Of a stretch of DNA of 64,000 nt, positions 35,410-46,141 are shown one piece after another (positions within the stretch are counted from its first letter, which is position 1; each line of letters starts with the position of its first letter). Position numbers and translations under genes: made by a program. The notes under the pieces are model-generated. The model was not told where the DNA came from and did no database searches. It worked only from the letters and a program-made list of their open reading frames with translations. The stretch comes from Guyanagaster necrorhizus (taxonomy: Eukaryota; Basidiomycota; Agaricomycetes; Agaricales; Physalacriaceae): NCBI RefSeq assembly GCF_019112545.1, contig NW_025064887.1, positions 757,268-821,267 of the forward strand, in the 5' to 3' direction.

Positions 35410-35617
35410 TGTTGGGATAGCAATCCCAAGCGAGTATGAGAACATACTCGAAGACACAATGCCAGTCAGTGGCAGCTGACTTGGATCATGATCCAGACTT
35501 ATTTAGTATCTCATAGAAAGATCTCGAAGTAATACAAAATGTATTTAAGTAGAATGTTTCTCTCTCGAGAGGCTAATACTAATCCTCTGTACATTACTCT
35601 GCTCTCTACTTACAACA
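35410..35617 (+). repeat. 3' LTR of the Copia element
   Basis: It is 208 bases, same length as the 5' LTR and without indels. All nine differences are CpG in the 5' copy and TpG or CpA here. It is followed directly by the target duplication GTCCT. Confidence 0.95.
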
Positions 35618-35933
35618 GTCCTGTCACTCGCGACCGCTGTGGGCCCGGCTGTTCCTGCTTGTTTGTACTGATACCAAGACCACTAGAAACTTTTTTCATC
35701 ACTTTGTTAGTGAGAGCTCAGTCATTATTTCCTCAATGACAGTAATGGTGGATTTAAAACATTATAAACCTCAAGTTATTCGATTATTGAAAACAAGCCG
35801 GAGCTCAATAAGAAGGAAGACAAGACATTCAATTAGAGTTCCTGATCAGATATATGTACTTGCTGTGAAAGTTGGATATGTAGAAGGAAAGAATAAACGA
35901 AAAGGAATGTGAAGATTTTACTTGCTTCGGTGC

Positions 35934-37278
35934 CTATGCATCCGGAACGGTAATGGCACCCCAAGGAGCACTACCATACTGGCCAACAATCGTAGCATCG
36001 CTCCAAGTGCTGTCGTCGGTGGCGGGAAGCTGGAATCCAGTAGGCAGATCAGTGGTCGTCTTCCAGGTGGTATCTGTGACATAGGAAACCGACGTTCCAT
36101 CATTATACGCGACCAGAATGGTAGCAATGACACCAGCCGGACCACCAGTGTTCTGCCCATCAACTGCAAACACGTTCTGGTCGGGGTCCAATTGGGGTAC
36201 GGAGTATGCTTGGGCGGTCTGGAAGTCTGTGCCTGATCCGAGGGACTCTCCGTTGGCATAGAGCGTGTACGCGTTGTCGCTGTGAACTATTGATCAATGA
36301 CCGCGGGTGAAAGGAAGAGGGAAAGGACCTACACAGTGATGACTACCTTTGCACACACCGCGCCCTTACCATATGGGGAAGTGACCGTCTTCCTGAATGC
36401 CCTGTGTCCAACCGGGGCGTTCCCTGCAGAGGTCTCGTTCGTCCAAATCCAGTTACTTTGGGTTATGTCAAGTGCGCTGGGAAGTGTGGTCTGGCCCCAG
36501 GGAGAGACGCCCTCCATTCCTTGCCCGACCGCTGCAATCCAAGCCGAGTCGTCCAAACTCGGGTTTTCGAATCCAGCTGGGGGAGCGGACTGGAGGGTCT
36601 TCCAGGATGCGTCGGTAACAAAGGTTTCGGTGGTGCCGTCGGCGTAGTCAACGAGGACAGTGGCAATCAAACCGGCGGGTCCTCCAGTGTTGGTACCATT
36701 GACGGCAATGACGTTGTCGGATTCTGGTTCGAGGCCGACAGTGTACACCTGTGCGTCTGAGAAGGACGCGCCTGAGCCGACTTGTGCACCGTTGACGTAG
36801 AGTGTGTGGAGGTTGTCACTGTAAATATATACTTTGAAAAATCTTGAAATGACTGATGAAGCCAAACTTACGTAGCGATGAGGATGGTGGCGCACACCGG
36901 ACACTTGGTGCTGGTGTGGGGGATGGTCTTGCGGAAGGGCCGAGAACCGATGGGAGCGTTTCCCCCCGCGCCGGCTTCTTCTCCAGTCCAGATCCAGTTG
37001 GAGTTGGCTAGGGTAAGAGGCTGGGCTGCGGCGCGCGCTGCGAGAGACGCGCTTTCAGTGTTCGCTGCATTGGCAACCAGACCTGAAAAATGAGTGAGTA
37101 TGGAATCAGAGGGTAAATCACGAAAAGACGCGTACTCTTCTCCGACGCAGGGAACGCAGTCGTGAGAACCGCTGAAAGAACGACGGGCAAGAGCAAAAGA
37201 GCTATAGAAACGATATGAGCGGGAAGAAAGAAAGGAGAGGGAGCTGGATAGGATTGAAAGGTCACCTTGGGAGAACAT
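35934..37278 (-). CDS. Secreted protein with two tandem beta-sandwich-like (carbohydrate-binding-like) domains
   Basis: ATG 37278 starts MFSQ; splicing over a 59-base intron gives a signal peptide (ALLLLPVVLSAVLTTAFP). A second intron leads to the mature part. Two homologous units of about 150 residues follow. Unit 1 is NSNWIWTGEEAGAGGNAPIG to PWGQTTLP; unit 2 is QSNWIWTNETSAGNAPVG to PWGAITVPDA. Each shares SNWIWT, APxGxRxFRKT, YTLYxNG, VGSG, NTGGPAGxIATxLVxYxDGT, FVTDxSWKT and PWGxxT. This pattern recalls the galactose-binding-like N-terminal module of alpha-L-rhamnosidases, here without a catalytic domain, so a wall- or glycan-binding role is plausible but unproved. Stop TAG 35934-35936; about 365 residues. 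Introns fall at similar places in each unit, a sign of internal duplication. Confidence 0.82.
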
Positions 37279-38056
37279 TAAAGAGTGAAATATCTACCTG
37301 TCGGTGGATGGCCAGAATGTGCATTACCGCCTTGTTTTTATAGCAAATGTCTGTCTGACGCGAAGACCAGAAAATAATCCTAGTAATTCAACAGCATAGC
37401 AAATGCCTGACAGACAGAATCGAAGGAGATATATAAGGGCCTCGAGAAGTTTTTTTTAAAAATTTCCTGACAGAACGGAGGACTGCTGACTCTTCCCCGA
37501 AATGATGTTGAAGAATTTCTGACGTGGATGACATGCAAGAAGAGACGATGGGTCCAGCACGCTGTCGAGTAGAGAGATACCAGACATCTATAAGGTTCCT
37601 CTAGTGCGACGCTGTCCAAGCCAGTTTTGATTGACATTACACAGTAGCATTTTGTAGACTCGACCGCTAGTTATTAGGAAACCGAATAGATGAACCGGTA
37701 TATGTAGATGACAATCATGATTTTCAAAAAGATGGCATCACTGATGGCAGAAGAACGTTAAGCGCTAGCACTCAAGTTGATCAAAAATGACCGAACACAT
37801 GATTGGATTTCCGCACTTTGAACTGAGCTGATGTCGTTGGAAAACTAGTAATGACATACTCGAAGCGTTTCCGAGACGCTTCGACGAAAATTTTCGGTGT
37901 CTTTGGCGCGGCTATTATTTGAAACCATTGAAATAGAACAAGAACTTGGAAGGCGAGCCAAAAAAAGGCCAATTGTCCGACATGGTAGTCACAGGATCTT
38001 TTACGTGCAGGTTGTTTTCATTTGCTTGTCGTCTCTTCCTTCTTCTTACCACCACG
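37279..38056. other. Intergenic DNA, no gene seen
   Basis: This stretch separates two divergent genes. It holds short frames on both strands (37380-37637, 37781-37972) without start or composition support. A TATA-like TTTTATAGC near 37336 (TATA sense is on the plus strand) and a T-run at 37449-37456 are the only visible landmarks. Confidence 0.4.
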
Positions 38057-38530
38057 ATGGCCGCCAAGTCTCAGTCTGTACCTCCTAGTATGAACACCTC
38101 CTCTGATGGCATCTCCGTGGAAATGATGGCTATTCTGCGCGAAATACAGCATCGGATGAACGAACTGCAGCTCAAGGTCGGCGAACTTCAACTCAAGGTC
38201 GACGACATGAACACCCGCATCATTGTCTTGGAAGATTTTGCCACGATGCAGCCTGTCAGGTTGTACAACGCAGCGATTAGGGGGTCATCCCCTCTTGGTT
38301 ATCCTCCGCCTCACATCGGTGGTCAGAATGGACTGCCATTGACTATACGCGATGTTGGTCAGTTAACAAGTGCGTGCTTCTGTAAGCTACTATAGCATTT
38401 GGTCAGCTTTCTTCTAGACGACGAAGTGATAGCGACTTCAGCTCTTCTTGGTTTGCCTCCACTACCTGCGGATTCAACGGAAGATGAAAGGCTGGATCAA
38501 TTTATGTTGCACATGGGCATAATACTGTAG
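38057..38530 (+). CDS. Small coiled-coil protein, function unknown
   Basis: ATG 38057 gives MAAKSQSVPPSMNTSSDG, followed by a heptad-type helix (MMAILREIQHRMNELQLKV, GELQLKVDDMNTRIIVLE) and PVRLYNAAIRGSSPLG. One intron (about 38369-38417) leads to DEVIATSALLGLPPLPAD and RLDQFMLHMGIIL, stop TAG 38528-38530. About 140 residues. Small proteins with a similar layout, an N-terminal coiled coil of repeated ELQ..V..L units then a short C-terminal segment ending LPPLPA...R, are common in Agaricomycete genomes and mostly have no known role. The repeated QLKVGELQLKVDD shows a short internal duplication. Confidence is in the gene, not a function. Confidence 0.6.
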
Positions 38531-39459
38531 CCAGAGTCCATTTCTTTTGATCACAAATTGTTTGTAAACCACGTCAAATTCCACGATTAGCTAGCAGCCC
38601 GTTGTCTCCATGTTCTTCCTTGACAGCTGCAAGAGCTGCTTTGACCTTTCCTTCATATTACTGGGACGAAGCCCAATAGCGCTCCTCCGTGGAACCATTT
38701 TCCATCTGCGTAAAAAATGTTCCATGCTCCGGAGTCGCTGGTCCTACGACTGGGCAGGTATCCAACAGGTATTTTAGCACTGTTATTGAGTCGGAGAGTG
38801 TTCCATTTCTTTGGCTGCTGGACAGTGCGGGTACCGCTTTTCATAGCAACGACTTTTAACTGCGTCTTCCTTTGCTTTAGCTGTTTCAACCGAATTGACA
38901 CCATATATCTGGCAGGCACGCGGATAGCATTCATTCCGGAACCAGTCGGGTATGACACCTCTTCGCGTGTTGGATTCTCTGCGCAAAAGTTACATCTTGG
39001 CACTCCTGCTCCAGCCCGGGTAGTCGCCCAGCCATTTTGCTCTCTTGCAGAACGCAAGGTAGGAGGGCGGGACGTGAGATATCTTCTCTCCTTTGTGTTT
39101 GCCGGAAGAGAAAGGTGTATTCCGTCGAAGATAAGGTTGTAGGAACTTTAGGCATCTCTGCTAATGTAGAGTATGGTGGCGGTCAATGGTCATCCCAAGC
39201 CTGAGTTGATTTTGACCGATTTCAATCAGTCTCGCCAAGTGCGAATAAGACAAATTTTCATAATATAAGATGTTCGGGCTGACTTGGAAGTTGCATTGAA
39301 GTATGATTGCATAAAATAATATGTACAGAATTCTAATGTCTAATAACTAATCTAATGCTACACACATAATGCCCGTTATTCATCATTATACACCACCCTC
39401 CAGATATCGACAAGCATCAGCCATTTTAGACGAAACAGAAGCAATCTGCCGACAAAGTA
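38531..39459. other. Stretch with overlapping open frames, no supported gene
   Basis: A minus-strand frame of 134 codons (38653-39057) and a plus-strand frame of 141 codons (38717-39142) overlap. The minus one (VRYMV-like start absent, KVVAMKSGTRTVQQPKKWN, GAWNIFYADGKWFHGG) might join an upstream ATG at 39155 (MPKVPTTLSS) by splicing, but neither resembles a known family. This is the 3' flank of the PKS gene. I leave it unassigned. Confidence 0.3.
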
Positions 39460-42400
39460 TTAGTACAAACGACGACGACAGTCCAAGAATTCTCTCACGT
39501 TAGCGGTGTTAAACGGTTGGAAGTGGTTCCCAGGTATATCGAACACCTTCACGGGAGAAGGAGTCAGCGTGTCCCAACCCGCTGTGGCATTCTTTGCTTC
39601 ACTTCGATCAGAAAGCCATCTCGGAACGTCAGCAACGCCCTCGGGATTGAAGCCCTCACTGGATCGAAGGAGGACAAGAGGAGGACATACTCCATCCGTC
39701 GAACGAGGGTCGTAATCCTTAAGCATCGCAGCGTTCATAGCGAATTGCTTTTTGACAAGCTGGCCAACTTCAGACGCGCTGCTCCGAGAATCGAGTTGCA
39801 CTGCGGCGTCGATCAGCGATTTCGAAAGAGGGACGTGGTTGATGGGATTGGGAGAGTCAATGAGAAGGATGCCCTTGACGACGATGCCTTGTTTCTGGAG
39901 TTGGAGAGCAGTTTCATACGCGGCGACACCACCGAACGACCACCCTGCGGAGAAAAATAAGATTATGACCAAGGCAAAGAGTAATGAGGCTTACCTCCGA
40001 GCAGGAATGGTCCCTTCGAAACCTGAGAGATGACCTTGGCGTATGCCTGCGACATTTCGACCACATTCTCCCAAGGCTGGGATGAAATAAAGTGGGGATT
40101 GTGAATCCCGTAGATTGACCGAGCCAACGGTTGAAGGCGAGAGTAATAGTTGACTAAGCCGCTACCATCATGGATTAAGAAAAGAGGAAGGGCGTCGGTA
40201 CCGGGACGGTTTTGGATAGAGGAAGGGAGGGATTCGAGGCGTAGACTTTTGACAAGGTGAGACGACGCACTGGCATTGTCACCTTCCAGTTTCTTCGATG
40301 CAGAAATACTCGCCACTACCTTCTTCGCTGCCTGACGATAACGCTGCAGGTGGGCTTGAACGGCACGAACCGTATTGCACGTCGTGAAGAAGTCGCTCGG
40401 AAGGTCTAGTCCCAGTTCACTTTTCAGCGAATGAAGTGCTTCGATCGAGGTAAGCGAATCCAAACCGAGTTGTTCGAAATCAGTGTCGTCCTTGATATCG
40501 TCGACACTAATGTCCAAAACCGTGGCAAGGACACTCTTAATATCGGGCTCATCATCGACGGATAACTGGGTCGGCTCTGGGAGCTGATCGTCCGAAAAGA
40601 GCGTCGCTGGTGAAGAAGGGACACTGGTCGCGGCACGAATAGTCGGAGACGACGGGATACTCGTGGCATGCGATGGTCGGTTAGCCGTGACTTCACGAAT
40701 AATGTCCCCCGTTGTTCGACAAGATGTCAGAGAATTAGCAGAAAGATTGTACTCCGAGAAGGATTGTTGGAGTCGCGCGAAGATCTCTATGGACATAAGG
40801 GAGTCGACACCAATAGCCTCGAGATCCGTGGTAGTTGAAACGGAGGAAGAGCTGACATCGCAGGTCTCAGCCACGATTGTCAACACCGTGGATTCAATAT
40901 TGAGTGCATCTGGTTCGGAAGAACGGTGGTGGCGTCCAGAAGGACGACGAGTAGCTGCAGGGGCGGCAGGCTTAAGAGAAGGTTTGGGCACAGACGATTG
41001 GATAGGGTTTCCTGCAGCGCTGGCAAGGAGACGCGAAAACGCGTCGAGTTTAAGCCGACGGAACTGCATACCTTTCATACAGGCCACAACCCGAGAAGGC
41101 TCTCCTTTCTGGCACGCCCATGCCTCCGCAAGAATAGCACCCTCATTCTCCACCCACACGTTGCTGCAGTACACAACATACTCTGCATTCGTATCGACGA
41201 ATTGGGGAATGACCTTGACAGAGTCGACTTCAGTGCAGATGAATGCATCATTCCGTTCACCCTGCATATTCGCCACGAAACCTGCAACATGAAGTAAAGT
41301 ATCCATGAACACCGGGTGCACGACGTATGGTCCTTTGTCGTGATCACGAGGAAGGCGGACTTGCGCGCATCCTTCCATATGACTAGCGTCGATCGTTAGG
41401 GATTGCATGGTATGGTATTCCTTGGAATAGTCGACAACACGTTGGAACAATCCATCGTACACAGTCCTCGTCGAGAAAGTTTCCTGTTGCGATCCGGGCT
41501 TCGTGACCGCAGCGATGTGGCGGTTGATGGTGGGAAGGGCACGAGAGAATTTACTGAGAGTGGCAGTCTCAGACTGGAGACGGAACTCTCCATAGGCATG
41601 CGAAGTCTGCTCGTTCGAACCTTCTACTCGCGAACTGACGCTGAAAGAGCCCGAGTCTCCGGTCAAAGTGATCACCGTCACAACAATGCGCGCGACGGCC
41701 TCGTCATATACCAAACCGTGCACGAACTTGATACCCCGGAGGATCGCGCGCTTGTCATTAGACTGAGAGCCCAAATGAGCACGAGACAAATCGATCCCAG
41801 CAAATAACTGTTCCAGATACACGGAGGCAGGACACAAAGCTATGCCTGCAACCCGATGTCCCGTAATCGAGCCAGCCAGTTGACTGATAGGCGTCTCGAA
41901 AATGGAAGTAAACGCGTTTGCCGGAGACGGTTCCTGGACCCATTCATGCAAGAGGGCAGAATTGGAAATAGTCCGCTTCGCGGGAACCTCCATTCGAGAA
42001 ACCTTCTCGACAGCCGTTTCTTCCTTGAAAGTGACCCAAAACTTTGACGGCGCAAAGGGATACGAGGGGAGACTGATGCACGCCACATCTGGTACATGAG
42101 AGAACGTCTCTCGCCACGACACGGACACGTTCGTCTGGTAGAGCTGAGCCAAAGTTGTCGTGAGTGTTGCCCAAGGATCCTGCTGCTTCCGGATGGAACC
42201 GAGAAGTAGAGGCGCGCCAAGAGGTGCGGTGATCGCTTTGATCATTGGGAGGCATGTGGTGTGGGGACCAATTTCCAACCACGCGTCAATTTTGGAGCAC
42301 TCGGGTAGAGCCGTCAACGCGTGAATACCACGATCAAATTGGACTGGCTCGGCGCAATGTCTGGAGAAATACTGGGAGTCGAAGATGGACGCGTCGCCAG

Positions 42401-45400
42401 GGTGCACAACATCGCCATGCACATTGGAGATGATAGGGATCGTTGGAGCTCTGAGAGTCACGTTCAGGGCGACGGCATCGAGTTCTTCAAGGATAGGCGC
42501 CATCGCAATGCTGTGAAACCCGAACGGAACGGTAAGAAGAACATTCTTGCAATGGACCACTGTATCCAAGTGCTCTTTCAATGCGCGCAGCTGCTCCAAT
42601 GGACCGGACACGACACAATCAACCGGACTGTTGAAACAGGCAATGCTCAACTTATCGAAAGTGACCGTTTTCAAAATGTCCTGAAGCAACGATTGCGCCA
42701 GGTTGACGGCAATCATGCTGGTTGACGAGACGACACATTTCGTCACCATAAGACGCACACGATGAGCAATGATGGTAAGGGCACCCCGCAACGATAGGAC
42801 ATTGGCAATGACGAGCGCTGCATATTCTCCCAGACTGTACGGCATTAGCATCGTCAAACATTCAGATGGAATACAACATACCTGTGGCCAACCACAGCTA
42901 TCGGTTTCACGCCCCATGACATCCACAATTTGGCAAGAGCATACTCCAATGCGAAAATGGCCGCTTGATATGCTTCAAATTCCTGGGTCTCCGTTAGACC
43001 CGTGCCGTTGGGTCCAGGAGCAATGATAGGCAATACACCACAGAACCCAGATGCGGTAAGGAATGAATGACATTCATCGATGTGAGATTTAAAGATCGGG
43101 GATGATGCATAAAGGCCACGCCCCATCTCCAGGTACTGAGCACCTTGCCCAGAGAACACGAAAACGACTTTTCCTTCTTGGCTGGGAGACTGGACAAACT
43201 TTGCTTTCTGCAATTTCTCAATAAGTTCGTCCTTAGTAGAGGCAGCCACCGCCGTACGATGCTCATAGAGCTGACGACGACTAGTAGACGTGTACGCAAT
43301 ATCCGCTAGCCGCACGTCGGCGCTCTCTGAACTCTGGAGCCACCTGATATATTTCGTCCGGAGTTGCTCCAGGGCAGTGTCCGTCTTTGCAGACAGACCG
43401 AAAACAAGAGGAATAACTTCAGTTTGAACAAGCGAAGGACGAACGAACTCTTCCACTAAGGTAGCAGTGTTCGAACCAGCAGCACCAAAGTTATTCAAGA
43501 GCGCCATCCTCGTCTGACCGTCATGAGAAGGGTCCCAAGTGGTATGGACTCTGTCGATGATCGTGTTGTCCGCATCTAAAGGGGCAATGCGCGGGTTGAG
43601 ATCATGAAGGGAGATGAGACGGGGAATGGTGCGGTGCGCCATCATGAGAAGTATTTTCGCGAGCCCTGCGGCGCCAGAAGCCGCCTCCAAATGCCCAATG
43701 TTTGCCTTCACTGACGTGATATGCAAAGGATTCTTGGGACCGCGCTTTTGAGCAAATATACCACGGATACTCTCAAGTTCATTCGGATCTCCAGCTTGAG
43801 TTCCAGTTCCATGAGCTTCGACAAGATTGATTCGGCTTGCGTCAATGCCTGTGTTCTCTAACAGCCGTTTGAAGAGAGCAATCTGGGTGGGAGCGTGAGG
43901 ATGGGTAATCGAGTGAGCCAAACCACTCTGGTTGACCTCGACGCCTCGGATGACACCCCAAATGTTGTCGTTCTCGGCAATAGCGTCAGAAAGACGCTTC
44001 AAGACGAATATTCCACAACCTTCACTTCGGGAATATCCATCGGCAGATGCATCGAATGCTTTGCACTGTCCAGTCGGACTCAGGAAATGACCGCGGTCGA
44101 GTCCCAAGAACATCTAGAAAGACGGAATGTGAGTCAGAGTATAGAACTAAGATGAAATGACTGACGTCTGGACTGGCGATCACATTGACACCGCCAACGA
44201 TCGCAGCATTACAGTCACCATTCATGAGAGCGCGCGCTCCTTGATATACGGCGACACCGGATGATGAGCATGCGGTATCTACAACGATAGAGGGACCGCT
44301 GAGCTGCATTGAATATGACAGGCGTCCGCTCAAGAACGCTTTCAAAGTGCCTAGTCATGCATAAGCAAAAGAGGCCGCAGAAAGTGAGAACGTGTGAGAG
44401 CTTACCGGTGCTATAGTATACGTCAATATCGTCACGTAGATTTTGCAAATAATCGTGGGTAGCTACACCGATGTAGCATCCGAAGGTGTCCGGATTGAAT
44501 GAGGGAGTCGCATTTGGAACATAGCCGGCATCTTCTAGGGCCTCGTAAGTGGTGTGAAGGAGAACCCGCTGCTGAGGATCCATGCTCTTTGCCTCCCTAG
44601 GACTGATCTTGAAGAAGCGGTTATCGAATTCATTGGCACCTTCGATGAAGTTACCGGTGTGTGCCTTCATTTGCCGTTTCGGGTTCTTAGCTTCATTGTA
44701 ATCGGAAACTTTGAAGCGGTTCTCAGGAATCTTAAGGAATCATCCAGATGTAAGCAAGTAACGAATAAAATGGAAACAAAGTTTAAGTACCTCACTGATC
44801 GTGTTAATACCTTGCTCCAACACTTCCCAGAGCTTAGAGACGTTGGGAGCTCCCGGCATATTGACGGCCATCCCGACGATAGCGATAGCTTCCTGCTTTC
44901 CTTTCGATTGATAGAGGCCCTTCGCGTCCAATGTCGTAAGGTCGAGCAGTTTTACGCGCTCTTTGCGTAAGGCCCTTTCAAGACCGCGACAGAGACCTGT
45001 TCCAGGCCCGACGTTAAGCAGGTGCACAGACGCATCATTGGGAAGGTCCTTGAGAACACCTAAAGTCACCAAGTCCCAGTTGACAGGTTGGGAAAGAACC
45101 ATATCCACAACGAGCTCAACAAGTGACCCAATCACATCCTTCTTCAACGCCTTGCCGGTGAACGTAGAGCGGAAGGGAACATGGATATCCGTCATTTGCG
45201 GGAATTGAATGCCCCTCCGAACGACGTCGGCGAGGATCTCCTCCCGGGCCCCCGCCACATGAAGTGGCGCATGGTACAAGGTGTCGAGCGTTGTCTTATG
45301 TACAACGATACTAGCTGCTGACGAGTGTGCTGTAACATGCTCAGAAAACGTAGAGAGTGTATCAGGGCGACCTGATATGGTAACAGAATTAGCATCCATC

Positions 45401-46141
45401 GTTGCTGTGACGTAAAGAGGGGATGGTTCAGCAATAGTCTGGCAAATGATCAGTAATGGAAATGAAAAACGGCGCGAAGGATCTGACCTTTGAGAAGTCT
45501 GAAATAGCAACCTCTGCATCTTGTTTGTTCAATCCTAGGAATACAAGACTCCAAGGAGAAGAGTGGACGGCTTCAGGCAGCGAGCCTGAAAGTGTCGTGG
45601 CGCGGAAAATCTGCGCGCGAACACCAATCCATATAGCCAGACGATATGCCTCCACGGCTCTAGAGAGGAAAGAGACGCTGGAAAACGAGGTAGCGACAAC
45701 AGCCGCGGGCAATATGCCTGATGAAAATCCGAGAATGCCGACACCGTGTACAGAGTTGGATTTCAAAACGTCACTGAACGGGGTGAGAGACCCGTTGGAA
45801 GTAACTAATGCGTCGATGTACGCCAGGTAGCGCAGGGTCTGTAGGAGGAAGAGGGTGGTCCCAGAAATGACTGCATTATGGATATACCGTTCGGAGGGTA
45901 ATGCAAGGATGGACTCTTTGGTGAGGAAGTCTGAGAGGTCAATGTCGACTTGGGAGAACTCTGTGGAAGAGAGCGACTTCAATTCTGCCTGGAATGCTGC
46001 ATGGCATGCAGCAAGGAGAAGAGAGCCTGAAGGAGAAGAAGCGTCGACGAGTGCCTGCTGGCGGACCTGGGGCGAGTTGGCAGCTGCAGTGCCTTGGCCA
46101 CCAAAGACAGGAACGTCAATAGAAAAGGTGGTGGAGGCCAT
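39460..46141 (-). CDS. Non-reducing polyketide synthase SAT-KS-AT-PT-ACP-ACP-TE (orsellinic-acid-synthase type)
   Basis: A seven-exon gene of about 2,120 residues that builds an aromatic polyketide from acyl and malonyl units. Domains in order: SAT (residues about 1-380; [10 protein letters not shown], then YHAPLH); KS (about 400-780; [34 protein letters not shown]); AT (about 925-1240; [14 protein letters not shown] and [10 protein letters not shown], the latter formed across an intron near 42839-42881); PT (about 1290-1620; [15 protein letters not shown] and [15 protein letters not shown] supplying His and Asp); ACP1 ([11 protein letters not shown]); ACP2 ([11 protein letters not shown]); TE ([24 protein letters not shown]). 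All catalytic residues are present except that the SAT loop has Ser where Cys is usual. Basidiomycete synthases with this order, such as ArmB of Armillaria, make orsellinic acid; that product is inferred here. ATG 46141; TAA 39460-39462. Confidence 0.95.

Larger units (their letters stand above)
22982..35617 (+). mobile_element. Ty1/Copia LTR retrotransposon, decayed and interrupted by a nested Gypsy element
   Basis: The element has 208-bp LTRs (22982-23189 and 35410-35617), both TG...CA, and is flanked by a perfect 5-base target duplication GTCCT (22977-22981 and 35618-35622). Internal order is gag with a CCHC knuckle, protease, integrase, then reverse transcriptase and RNase H, which is the Copia order. 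A purine tract lies just before the 3' LTR. Without the inserted Gypsy element (25164-33258 plus one ATATT) it would be about 4.5 kb. Several in-frame stops and a gag frameshift near 23550 make it non-autonomous. Confidence 0.95.

Noticed and set aside
38653..39142. Overlapping 130-140-codon frames on both strands downstream of the PKS
   Set aside because: Neither shows a family resemblance and the two exclude each other; left unassigned.
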